From JANXVV01 sp038230975 (GTDB lineage: Bacteria; Planctomycetota; Phycisphaerae; Tepidisphaerales; Tepidisphaeraceae), in contig JBBRMF010000028.1 of NCBI GenBank assembly GCA_038230975.1, positions 1 to 32,254 on the forward strand: 32,254 nucleotides of DNA. Reading direction: 5' to 3'. A model generated the notes under the pieces. It did no database searches, was not told where the DNA came from, and saw only the letters and a list, made by a program, of their open reading frames with translations. Shown in pieces: positions 15,016 through 21,972 of this stretch (the first letter of the stretch is position 1; the number at the start of each line of letters is the position of its first letter). The position numbers and the translations under genes are program-made.

Positions 15016-15348
15016 TTACGGCAATTGCAGTATCGCAGCCGATGGGTCGCCGAGAAACGCCGCGACTTCCGTCATACGCGATCGGAGCAAAATCTCGATT
15101 TGCCGCGTGGGTCCGTTTCCCACGCGCAACCAGATAAGTTTCGGCGGCGGACCCTGCGCAGTGGCCCGCTCGAAGAAGTCCTTATCCTTGGAGACCACTG
15201 TGAAATTCCTGGCTGCCGCAAATGTCCACACAAATCGATCGTCGACACCGGAAAGTCCGGCGGCAACGACCTGCAATGAATTCGGGTATTCATTTGCCAG
15301 TCGGGCAGGCAGTCTCCAAGACAGGTTATGAGCAAATAAAAGGCTCAC
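15016..15348 (-). CDS. DUF5615 PIN-like protein, likely toxin
   Basis: The 110-residue protein matches the DUF5615 PIN-like family: LLFAHNLSWRLPARL at the N-terminus, VVAAGLSGVDDRFVW, VVSKDKDFFERA and PPKLIWLRVGN. PIN-fold toxins are RNases using clustered acidic residues. Here the usual N-terminal 'FDENLS' reads FAHNLS, so the first acidic ligands are gone, while DD and the D in SKDKDF remain. The start overlaps the DUF433 stop by 4 nt (ATGA), indicating translational coupling. Activity may be altered. Confidence 0.8.
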   Translation of the reverse strand: MSLLFAHNLSWRLPARLANEYPNSLQVVAAGLSGVDDRFVWTFAAARNFTVVSKDKDFFERATAQGPPPKLIWLRVGNGPTRQIEILLRSRMTEVAAFLGDPSAAILQLP

Positions 15349-15560
15349 GCGGCAGGCCTGGGGATTTGACTTGCCGCGAAAGCAAGACAGGCCCGGATAT
15401 CGTCGATTGTGAGTTCAGGAAAGTCTGCCAGTACCTCGTCGACACTCATGCCGCCAGCCAGATATTCCAGCACTTCCCGCACGGTGATGCGCATGCCGCG
15501 ATTGCAGGGCTGCCCGCTGCGCTTGCCCGTTTCGATCGTGATGAGATTGCTATGTTCCAC
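15345..15560 (-). CDS. DUF433 protein, likely antitoxin
   Basis: The 71-residue protein starts at GTG. It contains GKRSGQPCNRGMRITVREVL and then MSVDEVLADFPELTIDDIRA, the DUF433 winged-helix pattern (normally 'p.irGTRi.V..il..la.G.s.eeil..yP.lt.edi.a'). DUF433 genes are commonly paired with DUF5615 PIN-like genes, as here, and are presumed antitoxins. It is the first and shortest of three DUF433 genes in this window. The upstream 149 nt to the DUF1501 stop contain a spaced inverted repeat (TCCGGATG, 15598 and 15640). Confidence 0.85.
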   Translation of the reverse strand: MEHSNLITIETGKRSGQPCNRGMRITVREVLEYLAGGMSVDEVLADFPELTIDDIRACLAFAASQIPRPAA

Positions 15561-15709
15561 GGCAAAAATTTACGAATAAGAGGACAGGTCGTCAATATCC
15601 GGATGCAATGCGTGTCCGCTTTTGTTCCTCCACCAAAAACATCCGGACCGCAGAAGTCGTTCGACTGCCGCGGCCCGAAAGTATCTGGATCGCACGATGC
15701 CAGCTTTAA

Positions 15710-17107
15710 TCACGCTTCCGCGACATTCAATTGCTTCATGAAATTCTGATACGCATCAGGGGCTGGTTTGTAGCCGGGGAAGATATTCATCTGGAACGGA
15801 TCGACGTGGAAGAGTTTGATGAGTGATTCAGCAAACACCGCGCGGAAGTCAGTGTTGACCGGGAGGAATCGGCCGCCTTCGGTGTCGGCCATGCCTTTCC
15901 AGGTTCCGTAGTGACGACCCCCGTTAAGCATGTTGCCGATCGCCAGCATGTAGCTGCCACGACCGTGATCCGTGCCGGAAGCGCCATTTTCGTGGACGGT
16001 TCGACCGAACTCCGTCATGACGAGGATCATGACTTTGTCCATGCGAGGTCCGAGGTCTTCGACGAATGCGTTGATACATTCACCAAGGTGCTGCACCGCG
16101 CTAGCCATACGGCCGCCGGCGGCACCGCCTTCATCACTGTGCATGTCCCAACCGCCGAGGTCGGCCTGGGCGACTTCAAGACCCACGTTGGCCTTGATAA
16201 CGCGGGCGATGGCGGCGAGCTGATTGGAAAGCCCACCGTTGGGGTAGTTGCCGTCGTTTTGCATCTGGGAGGCCGAATCAAGAGCACGAATGCGCTCGAC
16301 GGCGGCATTGCCCGAGGCGGTGATGATATCACGCGTTTGATCGGCATTCAGGGGGCGAGGAACGGTGGTGCGGGCCGTGGCGGCTTTGAAGCCATCCAGG
16401 CTGGAACCTTTTTCCATGGCGACGCCTTCGCGAGCCGTCACACCGACCATGTTCTGTGAGTTGTACAGGTCGGCGAACAGATCCATCTCGGTCGTGCGGT
16501 TGTTGCCGGCCAGAACCGGATAGTTGCCGCGCAGAGCGCGGGGAAGAAGCGTCTGGGCGCTCAAACCGCGAAGCGGGGCGTCGGTGCCTTTGCGGGTGGC
16601 TTCAAGGTAACGATTCAACCAGCCGGTGGAGACCAGCGTGTTGCCCGGAACGCCACGTTCCATGTAATCCTGGGCGCTGAAATGGCTGCGCGTGCCATCG
16701 GTCGAACCGACGTTGAAGATCGGAACGCAGCGGCCTTTATCGATCAGTGGAATCAATGAAGCCAGACCGGTGTTGATACCCCAGTAATCGCTCTTGAGAA
16801 TCGGGATGCAGCCCTTCTCACCGTTCTTGCCTTTGGCATCGGCGCGGAGAGAAATTTTCGGACGGAACTTGTGATACAAATCGTCGCCGTATGGGACGAA
16901 CGTATTGAGCATGTCCGCCCCGCCGCGCAGGAAGATGGTCACCAGGGTGGGGGCCTGCGGGCGATCACCTTTCTTTTTGTCTTGCGGATCGCCTTTGCCG
17001 TAGAAATCGTAGCCCTGGGCGAATTTGTCCACGGACAGGAAACCGGCAGCGCCGGCCATGACTACCAGGCCTGAATTTTTCAGGAAATCACGACGTGATG
17101 CGCTCAT
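15710..17107 (-). CDS. DUF1501 secreted protein (Tat-type signal)
   Basis: The 465-residue protein is a member of the DUF1501 (alkaline-phosphatase/sulfatase-like fold) family. The frame extends to 17155, but ATG 17107 has AAAGGGA upstream and gives a twin-arginine N-terminus (SRRDFLKNSGLVV). Family motifs are LVTIFLRGGADMLNTFVPY, then WDMHSDEGG, and VMTEFGRTVHENGASGTDHG near the C-terminus. It is exported, function unknown. It follows the DUF1800 gene by 92 nt on the same strand; this pair is a conserved planctomycete unit and the proteins probably act together. Confidence 0.92.
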   Translation of the reverse strand: MSASRRDFLKNSGLVVMAGAAGFLSVDKFAQGYDFYGKGDPQDKKKGDRPQAPTLVTIFLRGGADMLNTFVPYGDDLYHKFRPKISLRADAKGKNGEKGCIPILKSDYWGINTGLASLIPLIDKGRCVPIFNVGSTDGTRSHFSAQDYMERGVPGNTLVSTGWLNRYLEATRKGTDAPLRGLSAQTLLPRALRGNYPVLAGNNRTTEMDLFADLYNSQNMVGVTAREGVAMEKGSSLDGFKAATARTTVPRPLNADQTRDIITASGNAAVERIRALDSASQMQNDGNYPNGGLSNQLAAIARVIKANVGLEVAQADLGGWDMHSDEGGAAGGRMASAVQHLGECINAFVEDLGPRMDKVMILVMTEFGRTVHENGASGTDHGRGSYMLAIGNMLNGGRHYGTWKGMADTEGGRFLPVNTDFRAVFAESLIKLFHVDPFQMNIFPGYKPAPDAYQNFMKQLNVAEA

Positions 17108-17199
17108 AACAGTTCCCTTTCGGTTTTGAATTTTCCAATTCAATCTTTGATTCACGGAAGACCGTGCCGCCTAAGCGGCTACGGCTGGTTTTTCTTAGC

Positions 17200-18681
17200 T
17201 TAGCGTTGTTGGAACGATGGGCCGCCTAAAAGCACGCTCATTACGCGATCGGTTTCACCGGTGGTTTTGCGTTCCCGTTCACCGACATCCCCACCGACGA
17301 CTTCATCGGCGATGGCTTGAACCCGTTTGGCTTCGTCCATCTTGGCGTACCGTTCCAGGAAAGCGGGGGGGAGCTGAATCCCCGGGACACCGTTGCGAAC
17401 GAGCTTCCATGCATAATCCCAGCGGCTGGTCAGCACACCGGCATCCATCCAACTCTCGGCCTGATCGAAATAACCGGTTGGATCATTGCATTGATAGATC
17501 GGTTGACCCATCTTAACGAGCATCTGGCAAGTGCCATGGGCATCTTCAATTTTGGCGTTGGTCGCCCGCAGTGTGCTGATCATGAACTGGAACGGGGTTT
17601 TGAACTTGGCCCGATAATGTTCTCGATTGTAAAATTCCGGGGCGTTCAAAATCGCGGCATAGACCTTGGGCAGATCGCCCTCGGATTCCATGAAGACAGC
17701 CGCCGCCTTTTTGATGAGCGAGGGCGGGGGATTGTCATTGACCAGATACCGCACCAGCTTCATCGAGATGAACTCGGCGGTGTACTTGTGCGTTGCCAGA
17801 TAAAAGAGGGCTTTTTCACCGGCGTCATATCCGGCCGGGATCTTGTAACCAAGCCAATTCTTGATGCCCGGCTGGTGAGCTTCGGCATTAAATTCGAATT
17901 GGAATTTCTTGTTGTACTGCCAACCGGTGAGGACTTTCGAGAGTTCTCGGACGTCGTCATTCCCATAGCCGCGATCAGCACCGAGGGTGTGAAGTTCCAT
18001 CACTTCGCGGGCGTAGTTTTCGTTCCAGTTGTCTTTATGGCTGAGCTGGTTATCAAGGTATTCCAGCATCGCCGGGTGACGCGCGGAGGCAAAGAGCATT
18101 TCCTTGAACTTACCGAAGGCGAGTTTGCGGATGATCTGGTCTTCGTAATGCCCGGAAGTCCAGCGACGGCTTTTCTGCTGATCATCCCCCATGTCCACGC
18201 AGAAATGGTTCCGCCAGAAATCAACGATCACTTCCTTGAACCGGCGATTGCTTTCGACGGCGCGCGTTAACACAAGACTGGGCAATACGTCTTTGACGCT
18301 TTTGTAAGTGCGGTCACCGCGACCTTCTTCCGGGGCGTGCTTCCGCATTTCAATGATGCTAACTTTATCGGCCCAGGGGAATTTAGATTCTACGGTTTTT
18401 TCCAGGGCGGCATCATCAATGGAATCGGGTGAAAGTTGTTTTTTAACCCAACTGGCGAGGCCTTCTTCTTTAAGAATATGATCCACTTCACCCGGCCGTG
18501 GGCCGTAAGAGAGTCGATTTAGCGCGTGAATGACTTTTTCGCGATCCGAAAGATCCGGGCCGACGAGAGTCTTAGGCTTGGGGGGTTCAATGGCGCGTGC
18601 GCTGGACGAGACCAGCGGGGAGGCCGAAACGGCCGCAGCACCAACCAACAGAGTGCGGAGCATATCGCGTCGAGAAGCCAT
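17200..18681 (-). CDS. DUF1800 secreted protein (Tat-type signal)
   Basis: The 493-residue protein belongs to DUF1800. ATG 18681 has AAGGGAG 7 nt upstream and gives MASRRDMLRTLLVGAAA, a twin-arginine-like signal; the longer frame to 18711 is unnecessary. Conserved motifs are HALNRLSYGPRPGEVD, FWRNHFCVDM, and NENYAREVMELHTLGA followed by DDVRELSKVLTGW. It is the upstream partner of the DUF1501 gene. The biochemical role is unknown; the pair is exported together in many Planctomycetota. Confidence 0.93.
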   Translation of the reverse strand: MASRRDMLRTLLVGAAAVSASPLVSSSARAIEPPKPKTLVGPDLSDREKVIHALNRLSYGPRPGEVDHILKEEGLASWVKKQLSPDSIDDAALEKTVESKFPWADKVSIIEMRKHAPEEGRGDRTYKSVKDVLPSLVLTRAVESNRRFKEVIVDFWRNHFCVDMGDDQQKSRRWTSGHYEDQIIRKLAFGKFKEMLFASARHPAMLEYLDNQLSHKDNWNENYAREVMELHTLGADRGYGNDDVRELSKVLTGWQYNKKFQFEFNAEAHQPGIKNWLGYKIPAGYDAGEKALFYLATHKYTAEFISMKLVRYLVNDNPPPSLIKKAAAVFMESEGDLPKVYAAILNAPEFYNREHYRAKFKTPFQFMISTLRATNAKIEDAHGTCQMLVKMGQPIYQCNDPTGYFDQAESWMDAGVLTSRWDYAWKLVRNGVPGIQLPPAFLERYAKMDEAKRVQAIADEVVGGDVGERERKTTGETDRVMSVLLGGPSFQQR

Positions 18682-18906
18682 GGAAAAAGCTCCCTTCAAT
18701 CGGAACATCAATCTCGGAATTTCTATTGTAGATCAGCGGGCAAACGTTTTTATATCCGATGGCTCGACCCATTACAAAGGGAAATTTAACCGCCCGAACC
18801 CGGAAATTCACTGAAAAACGCCATTTCAGGCGACTGTGTTAACAGGCACTCTGCCACTTCAACGCTCGGCCGGGACAGACGTTGGTCGACTTCGCCAAAT
18901 TCTGGT

Positions 18907-20244
18907 TCAACGACCGGAAGGCCTGGAAAATTGATCGGCTTTGATCACTTCATCCATTTGCTTTAAAAAATAGTCTGGTCCACCTTTCATATACTTGGAC
19001 TCACCGATCCGCTGATTCATAAAGTTCAGAATGATCACCCACGGATAACCCCGGATGGCATATTGGTCCGCCAGCGATTTGTTCTGCTCCTTTAACGCCT
19101 CAGATTGCTCTTTCTGTTTGGCAGGGCTGCCCGGAAACTCCACCTTCATCAGCACCATGTTCTTTTTGGCGTACTTCTTGAATTCTTCGGTCTGAAAAAT
19201 CTCCGCGTCAAACTTCTGGCTCGGCTCGCTGGTGTCCGGCTGCGTGAACAGGATGAAGAGCGGTTTTTTCAAACGCGTCGAAATAAACGTCGCCTGCCGC
19301 CAGTCATCGAGCCAGGCACCGCTGTAATCGGGATTGGAGACGTTCTTGTCGAGGCGTTCGATCAGGGGATCAATATCCTGTAACGTCGTCACCGGCACGC
19401 GATCGCGCACTTTTGAGAGGGGCGGCTGAACGAAATAGTCGTAGATCACCAACTGAATTGGAATGGCCGCAATCTTGTTTTCTTCGATAAACGCGCGTGT
19501 GTTTGTGGCATCCTGTGACTTATCGGTCTCATCGGGCCATTTGATCTGACAGAACGCAAAGTTCTGATTCACAAACGCCACGAACGGCTGATTCTTCAGC
19601 AGATCCGCTTTCCGCTGGACGTACATCGGCAACTCACCTTTGTGCATCAAAATCACCAAAGGCAGATAGTGCTTGCGCGCATATTTAATCGCCTCATCAA
19701 GCGTCTTCTGCTGAATCACCTCCGCGCGAGGCGGCCTATTTTTCAGCGTGTCTTCGCAGTACTTCATCCAGGTGATTGGCTTGCCCTTGTCTTCATCTTC
19801 CCTAAGCGAAGCGGTGAGATAGCCACACCGGGCGATGAGGAATCCATCGGAATCCAGGAAGAGCAATGTCGGAACCTTGGAGATGTTGTATTTGATCTTG
19901 TACTTGTCGATCGTATCGCGAGCGGTGGCGCTGCCGGAGAACTTGAGATAGTCGAACTTCAGCAGGATGACATTTTTTTCGGCCCAGTCATGGAACATAT
20001 CGGTCTTGAGAACTTCCTTGTCGAGCTTCTTGGTCCATTCGTCCCAATCGCTGCCGCAGAAATAGGCGATGATGAGCTTGTCGCCTTTGCGGGCCTCGGC
20101 GCAGGCCTGTTGATAAGAGGCATACCATGTGAGCGGGCGGACAAGCGGTTTGGTCTCGGCCGCGTACACAACCGCGACGCCAAGAGAACAGACGCAAATC
20201 GTCAAAAGACGAAGCGCTAAAGAGAAAGAAGCGGGACGTTGCAT
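18907..20244 (-). CDS. Secreted protein with three thioredoxin-like domains lacking CxxC
   Basis: The 445-residue protein starts at ATG 20244, with AGGAG 8 nt upstream, and has a signal peptide ending near VVYAAE. Domain 1 (about 45-165) has LIIAYFCGSDWDEWTKKLD where related proteins read GSDWCxWC; both redox Cys are replaced (D68, T71). The cis-Pro loop KVPTLLFLD is kept. Domain 2 (about 195-300) has AAIPIQLVIYD and domain 3 (about 315-435) has LFILFTQPDTSEPSQKF and RGYPWVIILN; neither has CxxC. It is probably a binding or scaffold protein rather than an oxidoreductase. Confidence 0.8.
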   Translation of the reverse strand: MQRPASFSLALRLLTICVCSLGVAVVYAAETKPLVRPLTWYASYQQACAEARKGDKLIIAYFCGSDWDEWTKKLDKEVLKTDMFHDWAEKNVILLKFDYLKFSGSATARDTIDKYKIKYNISKVPTLLFLDSDGFLIARCGYLTASLREDEDKGKPITWMKYCEDTLKNRPPRAEVIQQKTLDEAIKYARKHYLPLVILMHKGELPMYVQRKADLLKNQPFVAFVNQNFAFCQIKWPDETDKSQDATNTRAFIEENKIAAIPIQLVIYDYFVQPPLSKVRDRVPVTTLQDIDPLIERLDKNVSNPDYSGAWLDDWRQATFISTRLKKPLFILFTQPDTSEPSQKFDAEIFQTEEFKKYAKKNMVLMKVEFPGSPAKQKEQSEALKEQNKSLADQYAIRGYPWVIILNFMNQRIGESKYMKGGPDYFLKQMDEVIKADQFSRPSGR

Positions 20245-20349
20245 CGAGGCGTCTCCTGATAATCGGGGTGTCCGCATGGCAATCTTCATAGTGTATGACG
20301 CTTGGGGGCGAGAAAAGTTTATTGTAGCGAGGTTCGATCGATTTCAGAA

Positions 20350-20378
20350 TGGTAAGTCAGCATCGTCGGCTTTATAAT
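20350..20378 (+). promoter_or_regulatory. Candidate promoter of the DUF433 gene
   Basis: TATAAT at 20373-20378 is a perfect -10. TGGTAA at 20350-20355 is a weak -35 with a 17 nt spacer. The start codon is 25 nt downstream, preceded by AGGA. The spacing is right for a sigma-70-type promoter. Confidence 0.4.
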
Positions 20379-20402
20379 TCGTAGACCCATAGGACGGCAA
20401 AA

Positions 20403-20726
20403 ATGACTCTCACCTTGAGTGGACATATCGAAGTCGATGACCACGGCGTTGCCCGCGTCGCCGGATCACGTATCAAAGTCATTCACCTGGTCATGGAAAA
20501 GATGGCGAACGGCTGGGGGCCCGAGGAGATGCAGCGGAATTTTTCGCATTTGTCCTTGGCTGCCGTCTACGCCGCCTTTACGTATTACTATGACCATCAG
20601 CCGGAATGCGATGCGCAGATCGAAGCGAGCGTGAAGTATGCCGAGGAGATGCGGGAAAAAGCAGGACCGTCGCGTCTTGTCGCGCGGTTGCGAGTCGAAG
20701 GGAAGCTACCTCGAGATAATCCTTGA
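20403..20726 (+). CDS. DUF433 protein, likely antitoxin of a decayed module
   Basis: The 107-residue protein has HIEVDDHGVARVAGSRIKVI, then EKMANGWGPEEMQRNFSHLS and AAVYAAFTYYYDHQPE, the DUF433 pattern. It has a charged C-terminal tail longer than the 71-residue homologue at 15345. Its stop overlaps a TTG start (TTGA) of a DUF5615 remnant, the same coupling seen in the intact module. Since the partner is cut short, this antitoxin may be an orphan that still binds its promoter. Confidence 0.85.
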   Translation: MTLTLSGHIEVDDHGVARVAGSRIKVIHLVMEKMANGWGPEEMQRNFSHLSLAAVYAAFTYYYDHQPECDAQIEASVKYAEEMREKAGPSRLVARLRVEGKLPRDNP

Positions 20727-20875
20727 GCGTTAAGCTTTATATGGACGAGCATGTGCCGGGACCAATCACCCGCGCTCTTCGTGCGCATGGTGTTGACGTA
20801 ATCACGGCGCGGACGTGTGCGGCTATTGCGGCCCGTACCAATCCGAAGTGTCAACGCGGATTTCAGCGGACTTGA
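20723..20875 (+). pseudogene. Truncated DUF5615 PIN-like toxin
   Basis: The frame from TTG 20723 encodes SVKLYMDEHVPGPITRALR then AHGVDVITAR, matching the N-terminus of DUF5615 proteins and keeping the acidic MDEH site. After about residue 31 the similarity ends, and the frame reads into the antisense of the next gene until TGA at 20875. About 70 residues including the SKDxDF site are missing. The toxin is therefore probably inactive, and the breakpoint is near 20815. Confidence 0.7.
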
Positions 20876-21428
20876 TCTTTCGTTCGCTATCGAGAATTGC
20901 CTTGAAGGTGAGTGGAAAATCGGCGAGCGTCACAGCACCGTCGCGCGACTCGCCGCCCGCCCAGCTTAGTTCGGCGGACACGACGGCAGTTCCCGTGGCC
21001 TGCATCTCATTTTCATGCCAGGTGAGTGAATCAATCTCGACATCGTGGATGTTTTCGATCTGCGTGTCGGAAGATAACTCCATTAATTCCTGTGCGGGAT
21101 GTTCGTGAAGCAGATAGTTCAACAGTGCGTCGTCGATGCCGTCGATTTCAATATGCCGCTCGCGCGGAGGGCTTACAATGAGCACTCGAAATTCCGTAAA
21201 ACCCATTTGCTTTGCCATCTCTCGCATTCTGCTGATTTCGGACGCGCGCTCTCCGAGTTCGGACTTGGCCATGACCTGAATCGCAATTCGTTTCTGGTTT
21301 TTTGCCGCGACGACGTCGAATCCTGATTCCGACCCGCCGGGATGCGCGGTCACGGAGTAGCCTTGCTTTTGTAAATCTTCGGTCAACTCCTCTATTTTCG
21401 CCGCTTGAAGATATTGTAATGCATTCAT
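20823..21428 (-). CDS. Restriction-endonuclease-fold protein with beta-rich C-terminus
   Basis: The N-terminal ~110 residues of this 201-residue protein look like a PD-(D/E)xK nuclease: helices, then GYSVTAHP, GFDVVAAKNQKRIAIQVMAK and a following helix/strand (FTEFRVLIVSPP). The core reads D38...Q51-V-M53-A-K55; the usual E/QxK Lys is Met, so catalysis is uncertain. The C-terminal ~80 residues (TGTAVVSAELSWAGGESRDG, then FPLTFKAIL, DTSDWY) are beta-rich and recall domains next to nuclease or PIWI-type proteins, a tentative impression. Its ATG overlaps the RusA-like stop (ATGA), so they are coupled. Its 3' end overlaps the toxin remnant. Confidence 0.6.
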   Translation of the reverse strand: MNALQYLQAAKIEELTEDLQKQGYSVTAHPGGSESGFDVVAAKNQKRIAIQVMAKSELGERASEISRMREMAKQMGFTEFRVLIVSPPRERHIEIDGIDDALLNYLLHEHPAQELMELSSDTQIENIHDVEIDSLTWHENEMQATGTAVVSAELSWAGGESRDGAVTLADFPLTFKAILDSERKIKSAEIRVDTSDWYGPQ

Positions 21429-21934
21429 TGAATGTCTCCGCTTGTCAGCGACGCGCCAATTGGCACACCAATGACCAAGGCATTATATCTGACTTCTCCA
21501 ACTTCGATGTAAAGTATACTTCGATGATTGTCGCCTATCATCTTCAAGAGGGCTTCAAATACCTTTGTTGAGACCGCCGGACCTTTCACGATTTCAATGT
21601 TCTTCCCGGGCGGCACGTAAACGCGTTCACAGAGACACTGCGAAAGCAGACGATCTTCCGGGTAGACTGTCCCTTCAAGCGCGTCGGCAATCGGTTTAAT
21701 CATATTGTCAACATCAGGTGAGCGAGTGGGATAATTGTGAAACCATACAATACGCAGATAAAGGTTTAAGCCGCGAAAGTGCTCGTCGGCATGCGGGCTC
21801 GAAAAGTAACTGCGGGCAATACGAGAAAGCCATTGCTGGTAAGCACTATTTCGCTTCGATGATCCCGATTGCAATGACAAAGGGCTACCGGATGCGACCA
21901 TCGCGAAAATCTTTGGCTGTGATTGATCGGGCAT
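21425..21934 (-). CDS. RusA-family Holliday junction resolvase-like endonuclease
   Basis: The 169-residue protein carries the RusA core RSPDVDNMIKPIADALEGTV followed by YPEDRLLSQ. The acidic residues D74, D76 and D94 and Lys80 correspond to the metal site and catalytic Lys of E. coli RusA (D70, D72, D91, K76). RusA enzymes cut Holliday junctions and are usually phage-borne. No phage genes surround this one. It lies 38 nt after the transketolase stop and is coupled to the REase-fold gene downstream. It appears catalytically intact. Confidence 0.78.
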   Translation of the reverse strand: MPDQSQPKIFAMVASGSPLSLQSGSSKRNSAYQQWLSRIARSYFSSPHADEHFRGLNLYLRIVWFHNYPTRSPDVDNMIKPIADALEGTVYPEDRLLSQCLCERVYVPPGKNIEIVKGPAVSTKVFEALLKMIGDNHRSILYIEVGEVRYNALVIGVPIGASLTSGDIQ

Positions 21935-21972
21935 AGTGCTGATGTTCTTCCCACTCGCGGCCTTACAAAGAA

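Noticed and set aside
17317..18270. A 317-codon frame antisense to the DUF1800 gene
   Set aside because: The DUF1800 motifs on the minus strand are unmistakable and the antisense translation has no family features.
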